Shown here: positions 57,379 through 64,000 of the stretch, one piece after another
Numbering within the stretch: position 1 is the first letter of the stretch
Layout: each line of letters starts with the position of its first letter
Notes under the pieces: generated by a model
What the model saw: the letters and a program-made list of their open reading frames with translations, nothing else
What the model was told of the DNA's origin: nothing
Databases searched by the model: none
NCBI RefSeq assembly: GCF_012276755.1
Contig: NZ_JAAXKX010000003.1
Coordinates: forward strand, 124,001-188,000
Length of the DNA: 64,000 nt
Reading direction: 5' to 3'
From: Marichromatium bheemlicum
Lineage (GTDB): Bacteria; Pseudomonadota; Gammaproteobacteria; Chromatiales; Chromatiaceae
Program-made: the position numbers and the translations under genes

Positions 57379-58014
57379 TCAAGGTTCGAGACGGGCGTTC
57401 CCGGCCGCGACGGGGCGGGTCAGCACGGTGGGCTCGAGTCGGAAGGGGATGCGCTGACGCTGCCCATCACGGCTCAGCCAGAGGGCATCGGCGGCGATGG
57501 CCGCGACCCGCACCTGGGCATCGACCATGTCCCCGGGCGCGTAGAGTCGACCATTGATCAAGGCATGGCTGTTGCGCGGGCCGGCATAGATCAGCCCGAC
57601 CTCGTAGTCGAGCCACCAGGGTTCGATCTCTGCTGGGGGGGTGGGCTTGCCGCCGCTCGGTGAGGTCGCCTCGCCCGGTCTTGGTGTCGCCGTGGTGGCG
57701 TCGGCGCGCGGTGTCGCCGTGGTGGTGAGCCGGGGGTTGTCCTGGCGCGGCGACCGCGGTCGTTGTGCGTCACCTGCGAGCAGGGTCTGCACGGTGGTTG
57801 GCTGCGGCGCTGTTAGCCCGGTGGCGGTGAGCCGGTCCTCGAGCTGTTCGAGCAGGCGCAGGCGCCCAGCGAGTTCGCGCTCGAGCCGCTGCAGCTGTTG
57901 CCCGGAGGGGTGTTGGGTGAGCGCCTGGCGTGAACGGTCGAGGTGCGGTAGGGCCGCGACCACCAGGGTCGCGCCGATCAGTGCGGTGAAGATGAGGGTG
58001 GTGCGCTTGTTCAT
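57379..58014 (-). CDS. MshK/PilP-like periplasmic protein
   Basis: This 211-residue protein has an N-terminal membrane helix (about 6-22), a helical segment with LERELAGRLRLLEQLEDRL, and a Thr/Pro/Ala-rich linker. The C-terminal beta domain (about 140-205) has LIYAGPRNSHALINGRLYAPGD's core (ALINGRLYAPGD) and LWLSRDGQRQRIPF, the layout of MshK and GspC/PilP homology regions that contact the secretin. Similarity is modest, so this is inferred from pattern and neighbours. Confidence 0.6.
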   Translation of the reverse strand: MNKRTTLIFTALIGATLVVAALPHLDRSRQALTQHPSGQQLQRLERELAGRLRLLEQLEDRLTATGLTAPQPTTVQTLLAGDAQRPRSPRQDNPRLTTTATPRADATTATPRPGEATSPSGGKPTPPAEIEPWWLDYEVGLIYAGPRNSHALINGRLYAPGDMVDAQVRVAAIAADALWLSRDGQRQRIPFRLEPTVLTRPVAAGNARLEP

Positions 58015-59372
58015 GGCCGCGGCTCCTGTCGCGCCCCGGCGCTGACGCCGGGGGCGTTACCCCAGAGGGCGGCGAGGCTGAAGGTGTTCTCGCCGCTGTT
58101 GCCGGCCTGGATGGTCTGATCGATGACCCGGTAGCCGTGCTGGGTGAGCGCATCGACGAGGTGGCGCTCCTTCTCCATCGAGGGGTAGAAGGCCTCACTG
58201 CGGCCGGTGAGGACCACCATCGCCACCCCGTCCTCGACCACCACCGAGAGTTCTCGCAACTCGAGCCCCTCCGGGAGGCTGCGCTGTACGTCGCGTACCA
58301 GCCGTGGCAGCGGTGGGACGCGGTCGCGTCGTGCCTGGAGGTCGAGCAATGCGAGGACGTCGCTGGCCTGCTCGGCGGTGACGATCGACTGCTGGTGGTT
58401 GCGCCGCAGGCGTGTCTCGATCTCGTCGAGATCGGCGATCGCGACGCGCTGCTCGGCGAGCCGCTGTTCGAGCGCCAGCGCCTGTCCGTTCCAGCGCGTT
58501 CCCTGCCAGACGAGGGCCAGGGTCAGTACCAGCAGGCTCAGACCCAGCCACGGCAGCATCGACAGCAGCAACAATTGGGCGCGTTGCCCCGGGGTGGTGT
58601 CGGCGATCGCCTCGCTGCTGGTCTCGAGCAGGGTCGGCAGGGCGCTCTGCAGGTCGGGGTCGTGATCGAGCGTGCAGCTTGCCGGTAGCTGGGTCCAGTC
58701 GATCCCGGGGAAGCGTCGCCTCAAGGCCTCGACGAGCTGGGCGCCGGTGTCCTCGGTGAATTCGCCGTGGCCGATCAGGGTCGCGTGTGGTGGCAGCGGG
58801 TAGGTACGCCCGAAGCCTTGCTCGTTGAGCTGGCGGAAGAGTCGTTCGGCGACCATGCCCGGGTCGGAACCGGCTAGTACCGGCATGCGCTCGGCGAGCA
58901 TCACCTGCTTGTCGATCACCACCATGAAGCTGATGTCGTCGGGCTGGAGCAGCACCAGCAGATGACTCGCACGCCCGCGTTTCAGGGTCCAGGCGAGCAT
59001 TGCCGCGCCCAGCGGGACCAGCACCTGGTAGTGGTCGCTGGCCTTGGCGCGCTTCTGGTAACGGGTCCAGACATCGAGCGGCACCACGGTGTAGAACACC
59101 CGGTAGGCGTCACGCAGCCGGGTGCGCTGGTGGACGATCACCCGTGAATAACTGTCGATCTCACCGTGATCGCGTAGGCGCTTCTCGATGATCGGGGCGA
59201 TGTCGGCGACCCGGCTGTTGACCAGCATCACCCCGAAGGTGGCGCGCTGGTAGTCGGTGAGCAGCCATAACGGGCCGGTCGGCGGGGCGTCGAGGTCGAG
59301 CGGCTGGGCCCGGTCGTTGGCGATGCGCAGGGCGCGCCCACCGAGATCGATGACCTTGATCCAATTGATGAC
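58011..59372 (-). CDS. MshI/PilN-like pilus assembly protein, probable non-ATG start
   Basis: The protein has one membrane helix (about residue 265-285 from the proposed start, LLLLSMLPWLGLSLLVLTLALVW shortened) followed by a coiled coil and a PilN-like domain. The N-terminal half resembles a PilM/HofM-like fold. The coding frame clearly extends past the first ATG/GTG (59228/59231) for 47 more codons, as NWIKVIDLGGRALRIAND. It begins at GTC 59372 (or ATC 59369), which has a CAGGAG ribosome-binding site at 59379-59384. No canonical start exists upstream. A canonical start would give 406 residues (58011-59231). It overlaps the MshK-like gene (ATGA). Confidence 0.65.
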   Translation of the reverse strand, partial: VINWIKVIDLGGRALRIANDRAQPLDLDAPPTGPLWLLTDYQRATFGVMLVNSRVADIAPIIEKRLRDHGEIDSYSRVIVHQRTRLRDAYRVFYTVVPLDVWTRYQKRAKASDHYQVLVPLGAAMLAWTLKRGRASHLLVLLQPDDISFMVVIDKQVMLAERMPVLAGSDPGMVAERLFRQLNEQGFGRTYPLPPHATLIGHGEFTEDTGAQLVEALRRRFPGIDWTQLPASCTLDHDPDLQSALPTLLETSSEAIADTTPGQRAQLLLLSMLPWLGLSLLVLTLALVWQGTRWNGQALALEQRLAEQRVAIADLDEIETRLRRNHQQSIVTAEQASDVLALLDLQARRDRVPPLPRLVRDVQRSLPEGLELRELSVVVEDGVAMVVLTGRSEAFYPSMEKERHLVDALTQHGYRVIDQTIQAGNSGENTFSLAALWGNAPGVSAGARQEPRP

Positions 59373-59391
59373 GGCGGACTCCTGGTCGGGG

Positions 59392-59871
59392 TTAGCGTGA
59401 GTAGTAGGTACCGAGCAGGGTGAACCGCAGCGCCTGGGGGGCGTCGTCGTCCTGATAACGGGTGAACAGTCCGGGTTCGCCGCCGCTGGCGCGGATGCTC
59501 AGCGCCTCGGTGATGAAGAAGCCCTCGGCGCTGGGGGCGGTGCTCAACAGGTAGGCGTCGACCTGCTGGCGCGAGAGCATCCGGTTCTCGACCCGTAGCT
59601 GGCGTTCGCTCCAGGCCGAGCGCTGCAGTGCCTGCTGCTCGATCAGCGGTTGCCATTGCGCAAAGGCGCCGGCGGCCTGCTCCCAACGCTCGAGCGTGGC
59701 CACCCCGCCGGCGGCGCTCGCGAGTACCTGGCGGGCGGTCTGGGCGTCGCGTTGTCCTTGCGCGAGCCGTTGCTGGGCACTGCTCGCATACCAGGAGCTG
59801 GCCGCCAACAGCAGGGCCGCGGCCAGGGTCGCGACGGCCTGGGCGGTGCCGCTGATGGGGAGCCGGGTCAT
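59392..59871 (-). CDS. PilO/MshJ-like inner-membrane protein
   Basis: This 159-residue protein has a short tail, one membrane helix (about 12-30, VATLAAALLLAASSWYASS), a coiled segment (about 32-90) and a small beta-alpha domain. This is the plan of PilO/MshJ, which pairs with PilN-like proteins in the alignment complex. The following gene is PilN-like, supporting the call. The start overlaps the prepilin stop (ATGA). Confidence 0.65.
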   Translation of the reverse strand: MTRLPISGTAQAVATLAAALLLAASSWYASSAQQRLAQGQRDAQTARQVLASAAGGVATLERWEQAAGAFAQWQPLIEQQALQRSAWSERQLRVENRMLSRQQVDAYLLSTAPSAEGFFITEALSIRASGGEPGLFTRYQDDDAPQALRFTLLGTYYSR

Positions 59872-60725
59872 TGGTCCATCCGCCAGTGCGCGGTCAGCAA
59901 CATCACCGCGTCCTCGTCGCGGTTCTCGCCGATGTCATCGGCGGTCGCCTCGAGGCCGGTGTCGCGCTGGAAGGTGTTGTTGCCGCCCCACTCGTAGCCG
60001 GGTTCGCGAACATTGGTCTGGGCGCGATTGCTCAGCGTGGTCTGCTCGCGGAAGCGGCCCTCGCGCGCATCCGGCGCGCCGTCGATCATCTGATCGAGGC
60101 TACGTGCCAGGTCCGGGGTCAGCCCGCGCAGCACCATCACGTTGCCCGAGCCGCTGGCGGTGCCGTCCGGGTTCCACTGGAAGCAGATCTGCAGCTCTAC
60201 CGGATTGCCGTTGCTGTCGTTGTAGAGATAACGATCCTCTTGACCCTCGGCGCGTCCGGCGGGCATGGCGATACCGGCGCGCTCCATCAGGTGATGGAGA
60301 TTCTGCTCGGAGAGCGCGGCGGGGTCGCCGAGCCCGACCGAATTGGCCGGATAGCCCTGGCCATGACAGAGTCGTTGCCCGGTGCGGGTGTAGTTGGCGG
60401 GGATGCCGGCGACCTGGCCGTGACGGTTGTTGAGCCGGGCGTCGGCGCCGCTGACCATGTAGGTCGGCGCGATCTGACTGTCGCCGACCACCACCCCGGT
60501 GCGCTGGAAGTGGATGTCGTAGGCGCGCTTCCAACCGGTGACGAACTGGAAGATCTGCTTCGACTGGGCCTCACGGACGATGTCCTTGGAGATGGCGATG
60601 CCACCGAGGATCATGCCGATGACCACCAGCACCACGGTCAACTCGACCAGGGTGAAGCCGCCCTGGGGGTGACGGGCGACAGGGGCGTGCTGTTGCATTG
60701 ACTGACTCCGGCGGGGGCTGCTCAT
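59868..60725 (-). CDS. Type IV prepilin-like protein, GLTPDLA family (copy 2)
   Basis: This protein has 285 residues from ATG 60725 (ATGA overlap), or 276 from ATG 60698, which has a GGAG ribosome-binding site seven bases away. The leader is cut before FTLVEL with E at position 5. It shares SRTGVV/QRTGVVVGDSQIAP-type, GQEDRYLYNDSNGNP and VMVLRGLTPDLAR blocks with the gene just upstream, so the pair looks like a tandem duplication. The DSNGNP loop could bind calcium. It is a major or minor pilin; the copy numbers are unknown. Confidence 0.83.
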   Translation of the reverse strand: MSSPRRSQSMQQHAPVARHPQGGFTLVELTVVLVVIGMILGGIAISKDIVREAQSKQIFQFVTGWKRAYDIHFQRTGVVVGDSQIAPTYMVSGADARLNNRHGQVAGIPANYTRTGQRLCHGQGYPANSVGLGDPAALSEQNLHHLMERAGIAMPAGRAEGQEDRYLYNDSNGNPVELQICFQWNPDGTASGSGNVMVLRGLTPDLARSLDQMIDGAPDAREGRFREQTTLSNRAQTNVREPGYEWGGNNTFQRDTGLEATADDIGENRDEDAVMLLTAHWRMDQ

Positions 60726-61519
60726 TGGTTCATCTTGTAGTGTGCGACCACGGTCATGATCTGGTCTTCGTCCTGGCGTGCCCCGAGGTCGTCGTCATTA
60801 GTGGGCGCCTCGCCATAGGCGAAGGTGTTGGCGCCCTGCCATTCCTTGCTCGGAGTACGATCCGTGGCGCAGCCAGTAAGCCCTTCTTGACGAAAGACGC
60901 CTTCACAGGCATCGGCCTGGCCGTCGATCATCTGATCGAGTGTGCGCGCCAGGTCCGGGGTCAGCCCGGAGATCACCATGACGTTGCCGGAGGGGACGTC
61001 CTGGCCCGGCGCATTCCATTGGAAGCACACCCGTAGCTCCTGCGGGTTGCCGTTGGTGTCGAGATAGACGTAGCGATCCTCGAAGCCCTCGGCACGACCG
61101 GGTGGGAGTTGGATGCCGTGGCGCAGCATCTCCTGGAACAGGGTATCGGTGACGGGGGCCGAGTTGATGTCGCTGATTTGAGCGTCCCCGTTGCAGATCG
61201 GTCCGGGGCCGTCTTCACCGGACATGTCCTCGCCGGAGATGATGTCGCCCGATTCAGCATCCTTTTGGTACTCGGCGCCGTTGACCATATAGCGCGGCGC
61301 GGTCTGGTCGTCGCCGAGGACCACGCCGGTGCGCGAGTAGTGGTTGTTGTAGGCCGAGACCCACTGATCGACGAACTTCTGCTTGATCTTCACGTACTCG
61401 GCGCTGCGCTGCATGTCGCGCCCGATGGACACGGCGCCGAGGATCAGCCCGATCACCACCAGCACCAGTGACATCTCCACCAGGGTGAAGCCGCGCATCG
61501 AGGAGTTGGATCCCGACAT
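60722..61519 (-). CDS. Type IV prepilin-like protein, GLTPDLA family (copy 1), first gene of pilus run
   Basis: This protein has 265 residues from ATG 61519. The leader MSGSNSSMRG is cut at G10/F11, with E15 at mature position 5 and a long hydrophobic helix. The head has YSRTGVVLGDDQTAPRYMV, YLDTNGNPQELRVCFQW and GLTPDLARTLDQMIDG, each nearly repeated in the next gene. As the first gene of a long run it may encode the main fibre subunit, but that is inference. Its upstream region (61520-62009) probably holds the operon promoter. Confidence 0.84.
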   Translation of the reverse strand: MSGSNSSMRGFTLVEMSLVLVVIGLILGAVSIGRDMQRSAEYVKIKQKFVDQWVSAYNNHYSRTGVVLGDDQTAPRYMVNGAEYQKDAESGDIISGEDMSGEDGPGPICNGDAQISDINSAPVTDTLFQEMLRHGIQLPPGRAEGFEDRYVYLDTNGNPQELRVCFQWNAPGQDVPSGNVMVISGLTPDLARTLDQMIDGQADACEGVFRQEGLTGCATDRTPSKEWQGANTFAYGEAPTNDDDLGARQDEDQIMTVVAHYKMNQ

Positions 61520-62009
61520 GGTTGTTCTCGCTCTTTGACTTGTCGTGGAAGGGACCGGGGTAGGGCCGGTCCGGCATATCGAGCGTCCAGCACGGACGCT
61601 ATGTGGTTGCTGGTGGGGGAAGTGGCGCAAGCCCGGCATCGATAGCCAGGTGATGTGGTAACGGGCAGAGGGGGGAGCGATATCGAGGCCGACTGCGGCG
61701 AACGGCGGCGAGTCGCTTGGCTGATACCTGCGCGTGTGCGTCACTTCTTTTTTGATCCTATGGCAAGGTTGCTCCTTGCCTGTGTGCTTCGATCAATCCG
61801 ATTCTTTACGATCGGTTGTCTGCCACTTCCTTCTGCGAGGATCTGTTTTTAGCGGCGTGAACATTTTGTTTATGGGCAGAGTATATCCAACCTGAGATCG
61901 ATCATTAGGGCACGATTTGTGTTTTTGTGGGCCCGGTCTCGTCGACCTGGCGAGGCTGTCTGGAGGCGGTCCTTGGGGGGGTGCTTAACGACGGATCGAG
62001 GCTGAATGC
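61520..62009. other. Divergent intergenic region between the pilus run and yebC
   Basis: This region is about 490 bases long and partly AT-rich. A minus-strand -10-like TATACT lies at 61886-61881, with a poor -35. Inverted repeats are AGCGTCC/GGACGCT (61582-61600) and GGCAAGG/CCTTGCC (61762-61780). I see no convincing gene. It probably holds the promoters and control sites of the pilus genes. Confidence 0.5.
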
Positions 62010-62015
62010 TAGAAT
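62010..62015 (+). promoter_or_regulatory. Candidate -10 box for yebC-ruvC-ruvA
   Basis: TAGAAT lies 37 bases before yebC. TTAACG at 61985-61990 is a possible -35 with a long 19-base spacer. Confidence 0.4.
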
Positions 62016-62051
62016 ATCGGCCCAGTATTCAGCTCAGGAGCAACCCAATCG

Positions 62052-62801
62052 ATGGCAGGTCATAGTAAGTGGGCCAATATCAAGCACCGCAAGGCCGCGC
62101 AGGACAAGCGTCGCGGTAAGATCTGGACCAAGCTGATCCGCGAGGTCACGGTTGCGGCGCGTGCAGGGGGGGGCGACCCGGCGGCCAATCCGCGCCTGCG
62201 CCTGGCGATGGACAAGGCCTTCGGCGCCAACATGCCGCGCGACACCGTCGAGCGCGCGATCAAGCGCGGCGCCGGTGGCACCGATGGCGACAACTACGAG
62301 GAGATCCGGTACGAGGGCTATGGCCCGGGCGGCGTGGCGGTGATGGTCGACTGCATGTCCGACAACCGCAACCGCACCGCCTCCGAGGTCCGTCACGCCT
62401 TCACCAAGCACGGCGGCAACCTCGGCACCGACGGCTCGGTGGCCTATCTGTTCACCAAGCAGGGGATCATCAGCTTCCAGCCCGGGACCGACGAGGACGC
62501 GGTGATGGAGGCGGCGATCGAGGCCGGCGCCGATGACGTGGTCACCAACGATGACGGTTCGCTCGACGTGATCACCACCCCCGAGGCCTTCTCCGAGGTC
62601 AAGGACGGGCTGGTCGCCGCCGGTTTCGATACCGAGGCCGCCGAGGTCACCTTCAACGCCTCGACCTCCGCCGAACTCGATCGCGACACCGCCGAGAAGC
62701 TGTTGAAGCTGATCGACGCGCTCGAGGACCTCGATGACGTCCAGGAGGTCTATCACAACGCCGATATCTCCGACGAGATCATGGCGGCGCTCGATGCCTG
62801 A
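62052..62801 (+). CDS. yebC: YebC/PmpR family protein
   Basis: This 249-residue protein starts at ATG 62052 after a CAGGAG ribosome-binding site. [18 protein letters not shown] and [11 protein letters not shown] are the family signature; [21 protein letters not shown]'s core (GYGPGG) is conserved. YebC proteins were described as transcription regulators and more recently as ribosome-associated factors that ease translation of difficult stretches. yebC-ruvC-ruvA order is standard in gammaproteobacteria. Confidence 0.95.
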   Translation: MAGHSKWANIKHRKAAQDKRRGKIWTKLIREVTVAARAGGGDPAANPRLRLAMDKAFGANMPRDTVERAIKRGAGGTDGDNYEEIRYEGYGPGGVAVMVDCMSDNRNRTASEVRHAFTKHGGNLGTDGSVAYLFTKQGIISFQPGTDEDAVMEAAIEAGADDVVTNDDGSLDVITTPEAFSEVKDGLVAAGFDTEAAEVTFNASTSAELDRDTAEKLLKLIDALEDLDDVQEVYHNADISDEIMAALDA

Positions 62802-62830
62802 CGTGGTCCTTGCGTGCGGGCGTTGAGGCG

Positions 62831-63382
62831 ATGACGCGCTCCCCCCGCACGGCGCCGCCTCGTCTGGCGCACCGCATCCTCGGTATCGACCCGGGGTCGC
62901 GCTTCACCGGCTATGGGGTCATCGATACCGACGGCCGTCACAGCCGCCGCGTGGCCAGTGGCTGCATCCGTGTCGACAAGGCCCCCTGGCCGGACCGGCT
63001 GCGGTTGATCTTCGACGAGGTCGAGCAGTTGGTGCTCACCCACCGTCCACACGAGCTGGCCGTCGAGCAGTTGATCTTCGCCCGCGACCCCAGCGCCGCG
63101 CTCAAGCTCGGGCAGGCGCGTGGCGCGGCGCTGTGTGCGGCGCTACGCGGTGAATTGACGGTGCACGAGTACAGCCCCAAGTCGGTCAAGCTGGCGGTGG
63201 TCGGCACCGGTGGGGCGCAGAAGTCGCAGGTCCAGCACATGGTGCAGGTGCTGCTGACGATGGAGACATCGCCCGGCGAGGACGAGGCCGATGCGCTCGC
63301 CATCGCGCTCTGTCACGCCCACTCGATGGGCATCCCCGGGCGCAAGCGCATGGCCGCCTCGTGGCGCGATTGGAGACCCTGA
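62831..63382 (+). CDS. ruvC: Crossover junction endodeoxyribonuclease RuvC
   Basis: This 183-residue Holliday junction resolvase starts at ATG 62831; a TTG at 62810 is in frame but unlikely. The four acidic catalytic residues are D20 (GIDPGS), E79 (VEQLIF), D151 and D154 (DEADALA). It acts with RuvAB during recombination. It precedes ruvA by four bases. Confidence 0.95.
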   Translation: MTRSPRTAPPRLAHRILGIDPGSRFTGYGVIDTDGRHSRRVASGCIRVDKAPWPDRLRLIFDEVEQLVLTHRPHELAVEQLIFARDPSAALKLGQARGAALCAALRGELTVHEYSPKSVKLAVVGTGGAQKSQVQHMVQVLLTMETSPGEDEADALAIALCHAHSMGIPGRKRMAASWRDWRP

Positions 63383-63386
63383 ACCC

Positions 63387-63989
63387 ATGATCGGACGTTT
63401 GCGTGGACAGCTGGTCCACAAACAGCCGCCCCGGCTGATGCTCGACGTCGGTGGCGTCGGCTATGAACTCGAGGCGCCGATGTCGACCTTCTACGAGCTG
63501 CCGGCGGTGGGCGAGACGGTCACCCTGATCACCCATCTGGCGGTGCGTGAGGACGCCCAGGTGCTCTACGGCTTCATCCGCGAGTCGGATCGGGCGCTGT
63601 TTCGCAACCTGCTCAAGGTCACCGGGGTGGGGGCGCGGATGGCGCTGGCAATCCTCTCGGGGATGGATGCGGCGCGCTTCGCCCAGTGTGTCGAGTACGA
63701 GGACGTCACCGCCCTCACCAAGCTCCCCGGCATCGGCAAGAAGACCGCTCAGCGCCTGGTGGTGGAGATGCGCGACCGACTCGAGATGCTCGCCACCCCG
63801 CCCTGCGTTGGGGCCGCCGACGAGAATACGCCCGGTGCGGATCAGGCGCTCGCCGATGCAGTCAGCGCCCTGGTCGCGCTCGGTTTCCGTCCGGCCGATG
63901 CGACGCGCATGGCACGCGCCGCCGACGACGGCGCCAAGACCTCCGAGGAGATCATCCGCGTGGCATTGCGATCGGTGAATCCGGCCTGA
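63387..63989 (+). CDS. ruvA: Holliday junction branch migration protein RuvA
   Basis: This 200-residue DNA-binding subunit starts at ATG 63387 (MIGRLRGQLVHK). The N-terminal OB fold is followed by two helix-hairpin-helix motifs (VTGVGARMALAIL and LPGIGKKTAQRLV). The C-terminal domain (about 150-200), with VSALVALGFRPADA, contacts RuvB. ruvB is expected just beyond the window edge. Confidence 0.95.
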   Translation: MIGRLRGQLVHKQPPRLMLDVGGVGYELEAPMSTFYELPAVGETVTLITHLAVREDAQVLYGFIRESDRALFRNLLKVTGVGARMALAILSGMDAARFAQCVEYEDVTALTKLPGIGKKTAQRLVVEMRDRLEMLATPPCVGAADENTPGADQALADAVSALVALGFRPADATRMARAADDGAKTSEEIIRVALRSVNPA

Positions 63990-64000
63990 CCTAAGGGGGC

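Noticed and set aside
61762-61780. GGCAAGG/CCTTGCC hairpin as a terminator
   Set aside because: The T-run lies before the hairpin on the plus strand and no U-run follows it on either strand, so it does not fit a rho-independent terminator.
61655-61852. 65-residue plus-strand frame in the pilus/yebC gap
   Set aside because: No ribosome-binding site, low-complexity Arg/Leu/Phe content and no recognisable domain. The region looks regulatory.

Overview
The window is high-GC, gene-dense chromosomal DNA. It reads as a gammaproteobacterium, most likely a purple sulfur bacterium of the Chromatiaceae. That placement is inference from gene content and order: rnpB directly upstream of mraZ, a complete dcw cluster, the lpxC-dciA-M23-secA-argJ-Nudix/ThiE run also seen in Pseudomonas-like genomes, and an MSHA-like pilus locus. 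No photosynthesis or sulfur gene is present to confirm it. No tRNA, CRISPR array, insertion sequence or prophage was recognised.

Positions 1-11900 hold housekeeping genes: a partial M1 aminopeptidase, a ChaN-like protein with a C-terminal PDZ domain, trhP, a YcgN-type cysteine-cluster protein, ogt-xerD-yajQ-dsbC-PP2C phosphatase in one run, convergent mutS, and a small membrane protein of unknown function. Positions 11900-31520 hold rnpB followed by mraZ-rsmH-ftsL-ftsI-murE-murF-mraY-murD-ftsW-murG-murC-murB-ddl-ftsQ-ftsA-ftsZ-lpxC. The genes from mraZ to ftsQ are tightly coupled, mostly by 1-4 base stop/start overlaps. A good sigma70 promoter with three TGGG boxes precedes mraZ, and lpxC has its own promoter. 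Together this block makes and polymerises peptidoglycan precursors, builds the divisome and starts lipid A synthesis.

Positions 31587-38354 hold a strong hairpin terminator, dciA (the DnaB helicase loader), an M23 peptidase, secA, argJ and a Nudix-ThiE fusion. Positions 38372-41155 are repeat territory: a tandem array of a roughly 203-base unit, a (CCGCTGG)14 heptamer tract, yacG and zapD, then further copies of the same repeat. Related copies lie at 4551-4731 and 10961-11236. The coaE and pilD genes often found beside zapD-yacG are absent, and repeats occupy that place.

Positions 41167-61519, all on the minus strand, are the most unusual part. A tightly packed MSHA-like type IV pilus or type II secretion-like locus carries seven prepilin-like proteins, a secretin, PilN/PilO/MshK-like inner-membrane parts, a GspA/MshM-like ATPase with a peptidoglycan-binding domain, a TPR protein, a GspF/MshG platform protein and a GspE/MshE ATPase. 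A 658-residue LOG-domain protein follows. The prepilins fall into two paralogous families. Three adjacent members carry long C-terminal extensions with Ala/Gly-rich hydrophobic stretches and coiled coils. One inner-membrane gene appears to lack a canonical start codon. The window ends with yebC, ruvC and ruvA.
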